64,000 bases of DNA from Lacrimispora amygdalina (GTDB taxonomy: Bacteria > Bacillota > Clostridia > Lachnospirales > Lachnospiraceae): assembly GCF_900205965.1 (NCBI RefSeq), contig NZ_OAOF01000003.1, forward strand, positions 1-64,000, written 5' to 3'. The position numbers and the translations under genes are program-made. The notes below the pieces were generated by a model. That model did not search any database. It was not told the origin of the DNA and saw only the letters and a program-made list of their open reading frames with translations. The first letter of the stretch is position 1. The number at the start of each line of letters is the position of its first letter. Positions 56,895-64,000 of this stretch are shown in pieces.

Positions 56895-56958
56895 ACTTTA
56901 CATATTAATTATTATTTATTAAATATTATATTAACGAAGACGTGGGAGAGACGAAAAG

Positions 56959-58455
56959 GTGAAACTAAAATTAAGAACACGCCTGGTCGTAGCGTTTATA
57001 ATCATAACAGTCATTCCTCTGACCATGATTTTTGCCGTAGTGACAGGTTTGAGAAGCTATCAGATGAGTGCTTTCAGCAAAGCCTATAATTTAAAAGAGC
57101 GTGTGGATCTTTTATCCGGCAATTCCCTGCAGATTTTTAACCGTCTGACCAGAGAAGAGCAAAAGGAGATCAGCGGGATCTTAAAAAGTGATCCTGACCG
57201 GTTTGTCGATCAGGATTTTTTACAGAAACTGAATGAAAATCTGACTTCCAAGTATGCGTATATGATAGTGCGCAAAGGAGATACTCTGATCTATGACGGT
57301 AACAGTCATATTACCCAGGGGCTTTATGAACAGCTGCCCAGGTATGAAGAGATAGACAGCACTCTGGACGGAGCGATTTATCTGGACGGAGAGACACAGC
57401 ATCTTGTTAAGCAGATGGACTTCCTTTATTCAGACAATGAAAAGGGAAGTGTATTTATCGTGTCCAATGTAGACGGACTTCTTCCTGAAATAAAGGTTAT
57501 GATGGCAGAGATGCTGTTTGCAGCTATTATGATCATATTATTTACGGATGCAATTCTAATGATGTGGGTATACCGGTCAGTTGTAAGTCCTTTGGGACGG
57601 CTTCAGGTTGCCACCAAGAAGATCAAGGACGGAAACCTGGATTTTAACCTTGAGGTAGAGAATGATGATGAGATCGGTCAGCTCTGCCAGGATTTTGAAG
57701 AGATGAGAATCCGCTTAAAGGAATCAGCGGAGGAAAAGGTGCAGTACGACAAAGAGAACAAGGAACTGATCAGCAATATTTCCCATGATCTAAAGACTCC
57801 CATAACTGCCATCAAAGGATATGTGGAGGGGATTATGGATGGGGTTGCCTCATCACCTGAGAAGCTGGACCGTTATATCCGTACAATCTACAATAAAGCC
57901 AACGATATGGATAAACTGATTGATGAACTGACCTTTTATTCCAAGATTGATACCAACAAGATTCCTTATACGTTTTCCAAAATCAATGTGTCCAATTATT
58001 TTGGTGACTGCATCGACGAGGTAGGGCTTGAGATGGAGGCCAGAAGCATTGAGCTTGGTTATTTTAACTATGTAGATAATGATGTGATTATAATAGCAGA
58101 TGCAGAGCAGATGCGAAGGGTCATCAACAACATTATCAGCAATTCTGTAAAATATATGGATAAGAAAAGCGGCATCATCAATATCCGGATTAAGGATGTG
58201 GGTGATTTTATACAGGTGGAGATTGAAGACAATGGAAGGGGAATTCCTGCTAAGGACTTACCCAGCATTTTTGACCGCTTCTACCGGACTGATTCCTCAA
58301 GAAATTCTTCCCAGGGAGGAAGCGGAATTGGTCTGTCCATCGTTAAGAAAATTATTGAGGATCATGGGGGCAGAATCTGGGCCACCAGCAAGGAAGGAAT
58401 TGGAACTGAAATACACTTTGTTTTAAGAAAATACCAGGAGGTCATGCAGGAATGA
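56959..58455 (+). CDS. Sensor histidine kinase
   Basis: A 498-residue membrane kinase with two membrane helices (VVAFIIITVIPLTMIFAVV; EMLFAAIMIILFTDAILMM), an extracellular sensor of about 150 residues between them, a HAMP linker, a HisKA domain with H276 in ISNISHDLKTPITAIKGY and an ATPase domain (N-box NNIISNSVKYM; GSGIGLSIVKKI). The signal is unknown. The start is GTG at 56959. It overlaps the regulator gene by four bases (ATGA). Confidence 0.92.
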   Translation: MKLKLRTRLVVAFIIITVIPLTMIFAVVTGLRSYQMSAFSKAYNLKERVDLLSGNSLQIFNRLTREEQKEISGILKSDPDRFVDQDFLQKLNENLTSKYAYMIVRKGDTLIYDGNSHITQGLYEQLPRYEEIDSTLDGAIYLDGETQHLVKQMDFLYSDNEKGSVFIVSNVDGLLPEIKVMMAEMLFAAIMIILFTDAILMMWVYRSVVSPLGRLQVATKKIKDGNLDFNLEVENDDEIGQLCQDFEEMRIRLKESAEEKVQYDKENKELISNISHDLKTPITAIKGYVEGIMDGVASSPEKLDRYIRTIYNKANDMDKLIDELTFYSKIDTNKIPYTFSKINVSNYFGDCIDEVGLEMEARSIELGYFNYVDNDVIIIADAEQMRRVINNIISNSVKYMDKKSGIINIRIKDVGDFIQVEIEDNGRGIPAKDLPSIFDRFYRTDSSRNSSQGGSGIGLSIVKKIIEDHGGRIWATSKEGIGTEIHFVLRKYQEVMQE

Positions 58456-59141
58456 GCAGAATATTGATTGTGGAAGACGAAGAGAGCATTGCAGAGCTGG
58501 AGAAGGATTATCTGGAGTTAAGCGGATTTGAAGTCGAGATTGAAAATGACGGAGAAGAAGGGCTTAAGCTGGCGCTCCATGAGGATTTTGATTTACTCAT
58601 TCTGGATCTGATGCTTCCTGGAGTGGATGGATTTGAGATATGCAGGAAGGTCCGTGAAGTGAAGAACACCCCCATTATCATGGTATCTGCTAAAAAAGAG
58701 GATATTGATAAAATCAGAGGGCTGGGTCTTGGTGCAGATGATTATATTACAAAGCCATTTTCTCCCAGTGAGATGGTTGCCCGGGTTAAGGCTCATCTTG
58801 CCCGCTATGAGCGTCTGATTGGCAGCGGTATGCCGGACAATGAGATGATTGAGATCCGCGGTCTGAAGATTGATAAGACTGCCAGGCGCGTATGGGTGAA
58901 CGGAGAGGAGAAGAACTTCACCACCAAGGAATTCGATCTTCTTACATTCCTGGCCCAGAATCCCAACCATGTTTATACCAAAGAAGAGCTGTTTAATAAA
59001 ATCTGGGATATGGAATCCATCGGGGATATTGCCACAGTTACAGTTCATATAAAGAAGATTCGGGAAAAGATAGAATTCAATACGGCAAAACCCCAGTATA
59101 TAGAGACAATCTGGGGAGTTGGTTACCGCTTTAAGGTGTAG
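58452..59141 (+). CDS. OmpR-family response regulator
   Basis: A 229-residue regulator with receiver D52 in LLILDLMLPGVDG and a C-terminal winged helix (FTTKEFDLLTFLAQNPNHVYTKEEL trimmed here to FTTKEFDLLTFLAQ). It is the partner of the overlapping kinase. Targets are unknown. Confidence 0.94.
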   Translation: MSRILIVEDEESIAELEKDYLELSGFEVEIENDGEEGLKLALHEDFDLLILDLMLPGVDGFEICRKVREVKNTPIIMVSAKKEDIDKIRGLGLGADDYITKPFSPSEMVARVKAHLARYERLIGSGMPDNEMIEIRGLKIDKTARRVWVNGEEKNFTTKEFDLLTFLAQNPNHVYTKEELFNKIWDMESIGDIATVTVHIKKIREKIEFNTAKPQYIETIWGVGYRFKV

Positions 59142-59143
59142 GA

Positions 59144-59902
59144 ATGAAGGAAAAATTATACGAGATACCCATGAATGACGCCATAGATGCCAATGACGAA
59201 TGCCCTTTCTGCTATCTTGAACAGAAAGGGGAAGAAGAGCTGATGGATTTTGTGCTGGGATCCTGTGCTTCTTATATGGAGAGTGATACCAGAGAGAAGA
59301 CAGACCGTGCAGGTTTCTGCCGGATTCATCAGAGACGGATGTTTGAATATGGCAATGCACTTGGGAATGGCTGGATATTAAAGACATATTATAAGAAACT
59401 GATCGCAGAGATGCAGGAAGAGTTTAAGACGTTTTCCCCCGGGAAAAAATCTCTGAAGGACCGGATCACCGGTAAGAAGGCAGAGGAAACCCCTCTCTCC
59501 CGGTGGATCGGGGAAAAAGAGAAAACCTGCTATATCTGTGACCGTTCCTGTGAGCTGCATGAACGGTATATAGCAACGTTTTTTCATCTGTACAAAAAGG
59601 ATGCCGGCTTCACAGAGAAGATAAAAAGCAGCAAAGGCTTTTGTCTCCATCATTTTGGAGATCTGATGAAAGGTGCAGACCGGTGTTTAAACGACGAAGA
59701 GCGCGGGAAGTTCTATTCTGTGGTATTCCCCCTTATGCTTCAGAATATGGAGCGGGTTTCCGGTGATATTGACTGGTTTATCGAAAAGTATGATTATCTG
59801 AACCGGGACGCTGACTGGAAACAGTCAAAGGATGCCGTTCAGCGTGGGATGCAAAAGATCAGGGGTGGATACCCTGCAAATCCTCCTTATAAGCAAAGAT
59901 AA
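59144..59902 (+). CDS. DUF6062-like protein with two CxxC/CxxH motifs
   Basis: A 252-residue cytoplasmic protein resembling DUF6062 proteins. It holds two matching sets of possible zinc ligands: C20-x2-C23 with C59-x2-H62, and C129-x2-C132 with C167-x2-H170. The distances between pairs are almost equal (35 and 34 residues), which points to an internal duplication. It starts two bases after the response regulator stop, so it probably works with that two-component system. Function unknown. Confidence 0.8.
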   Translation: MKEKLYEIPMNDAIDANDECPFCYLEQKGEEELMDFVLGSCASYMESDTREKTDRAGFCRIHQRRMFEYGNALGNGWILKTYYKKLIAEMQEEFKTFSPGKKSLKDRITGKKAEETPLSRWIGEKEKTCYICDRSCELHERYIATFFHLYKKDAGFTEKIKSSKGFCLHHFGDLMKGADRCLNDEERGKFYSVVFPLMLQNMERVSGDIDWFIEKYDYLNRDADWKQSKDAVQRGMQKIRGGYPANPPYKQR

Positions 59903-59916
59903 CCTGTTTTGTATTA

Positions 59917-60762
59917 TTACGGATTGAGACGCTTAAATTGTCCCGGTGTACAGCCCGTTGTCTGGCGGAAGGTTCGTATAAAGTTGGAATAGTCGTTAAA
60001 TCCTGACAGATGGCAGGCTTCTGAGACTGTGTGTCCCTTTAGAAGCAGTTCCTTAGCAAGAGCCACCCGTTTTACCACAATATACTGGAAGATACTGCTT
60101 TCCGTCTCTGATTTGAATAAATGACTTAAGTAATATTTATCAAGTGAGAGGGCAAGTGAGATGGTATCTAAAGAAAGCGGTTCTGTTAAGTGTCCGTCAA
60201 TATAATTCATGATTGCCTGGGCACGATGGGGCCTTGGCGCTGTTTTCACAGAGCCTGTACTCTGCCATGCCTGATTGATGAGTATTAAAATCTGTATCAC
60301 AGTCGTTAATGCTGTTAAATCGCTGCCATATATGCAGCGTTTTTTTATTGCCTTTTCCAGATTGTGTGCCATGGAAATTAAAAGGTCATAATCTGCCTTA
60401 GACAGCAGGACCAGATTGTTTTTCCCCGGATCTCGATGGAAACAGTTTAAGAGATTGGTTGATGGGGTACAATAAGGCCGTATATACGAAGGATTTACGT
60501 GAATGACCAGTCTGGTAAAGGGTTCGCTTGAGGTGTTGATCGCTTTATGGATCTCCCGGTTGGAGAAAAGAATTAAATTGCCGGGATTCATATCGTAGCA
60601 TGCATTCTCCACAAAATACTGGATATGACCGTTTACCAGCAGATAAATCTCATGGCTGTTATGCATATGAAAATCTACATTTCCCGCCATGTTGCTGGTT
60701 GTAAAATCACAGCTTATGGGATCGGAAAATTCGCTGTAATGATATGGGCTTTCCTTTTTCAT
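59917..60762 (-). CDS. AraC-family regulator with cupin sensor domain
   Basis: A 281-residue regulator. Residues 20-110 are a cupin-like arm (DFHMHNSHEIYLLVNGHIQY), and residues 180-281 the double helix-turn-helix (FNDYSNFIRTFRQTTGCTPG). It is divergent from the oxidoreductase operon and very likely controls it in response to a sugar or polyol. It has an AGGAGG site. It converges with the DUF6062 gene 14 bases away without an obvious terminator. Confidence 0.9.
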   Translation of the reverse strand: MKKESPYHYSEFSDPISCDFTTSNMAGNVDFHMHNSHEIYLLVNGHIQYFVENACYDMNPGNLILFSNREIHKAINTSSEPFTRLVIHVNPSYIRPYCTPSTNLLNCFHRDPGKNNLVLLSKADYDLLISMAHNLEKAIKKRCIYGSDLTALTTVIQILILINQAWQSTGSVKTAPRPHRAQAIMNYIDGHLTEPLSLDTISLALSLDKYYLSHLFKSETESSIFQYIVVKRVALAKELLLKGHTVSEACHLSGFNDYSNFIRTFRQTTGCTPGQFKRLNP

Positions 60763-60776
60763 CGGACCTCCTTAAA

Positions 60777-60812
60777 TAGACAATCTGCGCATATTTCTAG
60801 TCAATCTGCGCA
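60777..60812. promoter_or_regulatory. Direct repeats TAGNCAATCTGCGCA, probable AraC site
   Basis: Two 15-base repeats (60777-60791 and 60798-60812) differ at one position and are spaced 21 bases, two helical turns. They lie immediately upstream of the -35 position of a promoter whose -10 is TATAAT (60836-60841) and whose -35 is poor. This is the layout of an AraC-activated promoter for the operon starting at 60883. Confidence 0.75.
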
Positions 60813-60882
60813 AACAATTTGCGTTAAAATAAGTATATAATAAATTTATAGAAGTGACAAGACAAAGAAAAGAGGAGTGATT

Positions 60883-61902
60883 ATGGTTCGGGTTGGAGTG
60901 ATTGGCTGCGGAAACATTGGGAGGGTCCATTCCTTGGTTTTAAAGGAATTAAAAGAAGTCAGACTTTGTGCCATGGCTGATATCCGTATAGAAAGGGCAC
61001 AGGAATTCTGCCGCCAGTATACGGAAGGAAAAGGACATGCTTATGAATCAATAGAAGAGATGCTTGAAAAGGAAGAATTGGATGGAGTACATATCTGTAC
61101 GCCTCATTACTGTCATGTTCCCATGGCTGTAATGGCCTTGGAGAAGGGGGTTCACGTATTTATGGAAAAGCCTCCGGCCATCAGCAGGGATCAGTTTGAA
61201 CAGTTAAAAGAAGCATCAATAAACAGCAGCGGCAGGCTTGGAATCTGCTTTCAGAACCGGTATAACGAGACGACCGGAAAAGTCTCTGAACTGATTGAGG
61301 AGGGCAGAATCGGTGCTATAAGGGGAGGAAGGGCATTTGTTACCTGGCACAGGGATGCTTCCTATTACACAGAAAGCGGCTGGAGAGGCAGGCTTGATAC
61401 AGAGGGCGGTGGAGCCCTCATGAACCAGTCCATTCATGCCCTTGACTTATTGCTTCACTGGCTGGGAAAACCGGTCAGGACAGAGGCATCCATGAGAAAC
61501 CATCACTTAAGCGGGATTGTGGAGGTTGAGGATACTCTTGAAGCTTATATGGAGTTCACGCAGGGGAAAGAACCGGTGAGGGCCAGCTTTTATGCAACCA
61601 CAGCCTATGTAAATGATGCACCGGTACTGATTGAACTTGCAGGGGAAAGAGGGTTTATCAGGGTGGAAGGAGATACGGTTACTTGTCAGGAAGCAGGAGA
61701 TACCGAAACCTTTATATGGCGTTCACCCAAAGGCCGGGTACCTGGAAAAGCCTACTGGGGCAGTGGACATGAGGCCTGCATTCACGATTTTTATGACTGT
61801 GTCAATACAGGAAAGGTTTTCAGGAATGATCTGGAGTCGGTCCGACTTACATTTGATACCATGATGGATATCTATGAATCAGCAGAAAGCGAGGAAAAAT
61901 AA
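60883..61902 (+). CDS. Gfo/Idh/MocA-family oxidoreductase 1
   Basis: A 339-residue NAD(P)-dependent sugar or polyol dehydrogenase. The Rossmann motif is GVIGCGNIGRVHS; the family EKPPAI (EKP) catalytic Lys region follows, and GGGALMNQSIHALDLL completes the active site. ATG 60883 follows AGAGGAG. The next gene begins two bases after its stop. The substrate is unknown. Confidence 0.9.
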   Translation: MVRVGVIGCGNIGRVHSLVLKELKEVRLCAMADIRIERAQEFCRQYTEGKGHAYESIEEMLEKEELDGVHICTPHYCHVPMAVMALEKGVHVFMEKPPAISRDQFEQLKEASINSSGRLGICFQNRYNETTGKVSELIEEGRIGAIRGGRAFVTWHRDASYYTESGWRGRLDTEGGGALMNQSIHALDLLLHWLGKPVRTEASMRNHHLSGIVEVEDTLEAYMEFTQGKEPVRASFYATTAYVNDAPVLIELAGERGFIRVEGDTVTCQEAGDTETFIWRSPKGRVPGKAYWGSGHEACIHDFYDCVNTGKVFRNDLESVRLTFDTMMDIYESAESEEK

Positions 61903-61904
61903 CA

Positions 61905-63059
61905 ATGGAAAAAGTAAGATTGGGAATCATAGGAATTGGTAATATGGGGACGAACCATTTAAAGAGTATTCAGGAAGGAAAAGTTCCGGAGCTGGAAGTG
62001 ACAGCCGTGGCTGACCGGGAGGAAGGGCGGATTGCCTGGGCAAAAGAACATATGCCGGCAGAGACTGCATTTTTTTCAGAAGGTACGGATTTAATTGACG
62101 CAGGAGTGTGTGATGCTGTATTAATCGCAGTTCCCCACTACCAGCACCCGGAACTTACAATTTATGCCCTGGAACAAGGACATCATGTTTTGTGCGAAAA
62201 ACCGGCAGGTGTTTATACGGCACAGGTAAGAAAGATGAACGAAGCTGCTGAAAAGTCCGACCGTGTATTTGCCATGATGTTTAATCAGAGAACCAACTGC
62301 ATATACCGGAAGATGCATGAGCTGGTAACCGGAGGGGAGTTAGGAGAAATTAAGCGCGTTAACTGGATTGTGACAGACTGGTACCGGACACAGTCCTACT
62401 ACGATTCCGGAAGCTGGAGAGCAACCTGGGACGGTGAGGGCGGAGGTGTCCTCTTAAATCAGTGCCCTCACAATATGGATCTGCTGCAGTGGATCTGCGG
62501 AATGCCGGTTAAAGTACGAGCCTTCTGCCACAATGGAAAATGGCATGACATTGAAGTGGAAGACGATGTGACTGCTTATATGGAATATCCAAACGGAGCC
62601 ACAGGCGTCTTTGTAACTTCCACTGCAGATGCTCCTGGTACCAACCGGTTTGAAATTACCATGGAGATGGGAAAGCTGGTCTGTGAAAATGACCGCCTCA
62701 TGCTTCACAGGCTGGCAGAGAATGAGCGTACCTTCTGTAAGACGGCAAAAGGAGGCTTTGATACTCCTGAATGTACCGTTACGGAAGTGGAGACAGACGG
62801 GATCAATGAGCAGCATGCAGGCGTACTAAAAGCATTTGCAGGAAGAATCCTTAAGGGGACACCTCTGGTTGCAGACGGGGTGGAAGGAATCAATGGGCTG
62901 ACCTTATCCAATGCCATGCATTTATCCAGCTGGCTTGACCGGGAGATTGAGGTGCCGTTTGATGAAAATCTGTTTTTAGAGGAACTGAATAAACGCCGTG
63001 CTTCATCCAGAAAGAAAGAGGGAACCGGCGTGGTGTTTGATACAGAAGGAAGCTATTAA
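61905..63059 (+). CDS. Gfo/Idh/MocA-family oxidoreductase 2
   Basis: A 384-residue dehydrogenase, paralogue of the first. Rossmann motif GIIGIGNMGTNHL, catalytic CEKPAG and GGGVLLNQCPHNMDLLQW are present. Two such enzymes plus a TIM-barrel isomerase resemble oxidation-epimerisation-reduction routes for inositols or sugar glycosides. Confidence 0.9.
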   Translation: MEKVRLGIIGIGNMGTNHLKSIQEGKVPELEVTAVADREEGRIAWAKEHMPAETAFFSEGTDLIDAGVCDAVLIAVPHYQHPELTIYALEQGHHVLCEKPAGVYTAQVRKMNEAAEKSDRVFAMMFNQRTNCIYRKMHELVTGGELGEIKRVNWIVTDWYRTQSYYDSGSWRATWDGEGGGVLLNQCPHNMDLLQWICGMPVKVRAFCHNGKWHDIEVEDDVTAYMEYPNGATGVFVTSTADAPGTNRFEITMEMGKLVCENDRLMLHRLAENERTFCKTAKGGFDTPECTVTEVETDGINEQHAGVLKAFAGRILKGTPLVADGVEGINGLTLSNAMHLSSWLDREIEVPFDENLFLEELNKRRASSRKKEGTGVVFDTEGSY

Positions 63060-63077
63060 GAAAAGGAGAACGTTATT

Positions 63078-63929
63078 ATGTGGGATAAGATTAAGCTGTC
63101 CGGCTTTGCCGATGAAATTGATACAAATTTAGATATTCAGATGAAGGTGCTGAAAAAACTGGGGATGTCATACGTGGAAATGCGTGGAGTTGATGGTAAG
63201 GGGCTGGTGGAACATACCATAAATGAAGCAAAAGAAATAAAAGCCCGCCTTACAGATAACGGAATATCCTTATCTTCCGTTGGTTCTCCCATTGGTAAGA
63301 TTAAAATTACGGATGAGTTTGCACCGCATATGGAATTATTCAAACATACCGTTGAAATCGCTCATGTAATGGATACTCCAAATATCCGTATGTTCAGCTT
63401 TTTTATGCCGGAAAATGAAAGTTATGCGCCTTATAAGAATCAGGTCATGGATCAGCTTGGACAGTTTGTGGACTATGCTAAGGCAAACAAAGTCCTCCTT
63501 CTTCATGAAAATGAGAAAGATATTTATGGGGATATGGCAGACAGGTGTCTGGAAATCATGAAGGAATTTTATGGGGATCATTTTCAGGCGGTGTTTGATT
63601 TCGCCAACTTTGTCCAGTGCAAACAGGATACCTTAGAAGCGTATGACATGTTAAAACCCTATATTTCCTATGTTCACATCAAGGATGCGCTCTGGTCAGA
63701 TGCGAGCGTGGTTCCTGCAGGAATGGGAGACGGAAATGTGGAAAAGATCCTCAGAAAATTAAAAGACAGTGGATATCAGGGATTCTTATCTCTGGAACCT
63801 CATTTAAGTGATTTCGCAGGATTTTCTGCTTTGGAAAAGAATGGAGACCAAAAGAAAAAAATGAGCGGAGAAGAAGCCTTCACAATGGCGCATGAAGCTC
63901 TGGTGAAAATTCTGAATACAATCTCATAA
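63078..63929 (+). CDS. Sugar phosphate isomerase/epimerase, TIM barrel
   Basis: A 283-residue AP-endonuclease-2-fold (xylose isomerase-like) enzyme. Metal ligands fit LLHENEKDIYGD, AVFDFANFVQ, SYVHIKDAL and LSLEPHL. It probably isomerises or epimerises the keto-sugar made by the two dehydrogenases. It begins 18 bases after them with AAAAGGAGAA. Confidence 0.88.
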   Translation: MWDKIKLSGFADEIDTNLDIQMKVLKKLGMSYVEMRGVDGKGLVEHTINEAKEIKARLTDNGISLSSVGSPIGKIKITDEFAPHMELFKHTVEIAHVMDTPNIRMFSFFMPENESYAPYKNQVMDQLGQFVDYAKANKVLLLHENEKDIYGDMADRCLEIMKEFYGDHFQAVFDFANFVQCKQDTLEAYDMLKPYISYVHIKDALWSDASVVPAGMGDGNVEKILRKLKDSGYQGFLSLEPHLSDFAGFSALEKNGDQKKKMSGEEAFTMAHEALVKILNTIS

Positions 63930-63942
63930 AATTTAAATTGAT

Positions 63943-63978
63943 GCCCCGCCTGGAAATTAGATACCAGGCGGGGCTTTT
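63943..63978 (+). terminator. Terminator of the oxidoreductase operon
   Basis: GCCCCGCCTGG pairs perfectly with CCAGGCGGGGC and TTTT follows. The last 22 bases of the window show nothing further. Confidence 0.92.
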
Positions 63979-64000
63979 GAGTTTAATCCCCTCCGTTTAT

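Overview
The window reads as the chromosome of an anaerobic, low-to-mid GC Firmicute of the Lachnospiraceae, most likely a Lacrimispora / 'Clostridium' saccharolyticum-sphenoides type. The reasons are strong AGGAGG ribosome sites, sigma-A promoters, a SAM-I riboswitch ahead of metK, YesM/YesN-type two-component genes, cell-wall-binding repeats and a glycyl-radical choline microcompartment locus. The genus is an inference. I saw no rRNA, tRNA, CRISPR array, phage or intact insertion sequence.

Layout. 1-2.6 kb: a secreted cell-wall-binding protein, a cysteine hydrolase and a GyrI-like protein. 2.7-12.9 kb: a YesM/YesN-type kinase-regulator pair (minus strand) divergent from a sugar ABC importer with a GH3 beta-glucosidase and a GH31 alpha-xylosidase, probably for xylose-substituted glucooligosaccharides. 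13-15.4 kb: a decayed methyltransferase fragment, two unrecognised membrane proteins and thioredoxin.

15.5-32.9 kb: the centrepiece, a choline-fermenting bacterial microcompartment. A MerR-family regulator precedes an apparently single operon of about 21 genes: twin DMT transporters, seven BMC-domain shell proteins and one EutN pentamer, choline TMA-lyase CutC and its activase CutD, two aldehyde dehydrogenases, an alcohol dehydrogenase, PduL, EutQ, EutP, EutJ and a EutT-like protein. Choline would be cut to trimethylamine and acetaldehyde in the shell. Acetaldehyde then goes to ethanol, or via acetyl-CoA and acetyl-phosphate to acetate and ATP. Both the regulator promoter and the operon promoter have a 20-bp -35/-10 spacer containing a TTCCCC/GGGGAA dyad, the classic MerR arrangement. 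One aldehyde dehydrogenase has Ser in place of the catalytic Cys. One shell protein carries a SAP-like tail, and another has a Cys in its pore loop.

33-40.3 kb: a full F-type ATP synthase operon (atpZ, I, B, E, F, H, A, G, D, C) whose c subunit carries a sodium-binding signature. 40.3-48.8 kb: two paralogous nucleotidyltransferases, a Pro/Trp/Gly repeat protein, a large membrane-anchored protein, murA, and metK under a SAM riboswitch.

48.8-56.8 kb: a hexitol PTS region with two mannitol-type EIICB proteins, an MtlR-type activator, EIIA, a PfkB kinase and a zinc dehydrogenase. No MtlD is present. Two TTTGGC/GCCAAA operators sit at the same distance from two promoters. 56.9-59.9 kb: a second two-component system with a DUF6062-like zinc protein. 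59.9-63.9 kb: an AraC regulator divergent from two Gfo/Idh/MocA dehydrogenases and a TIM-barrel isomerase, with 21-bp-phased direct repeats between them.
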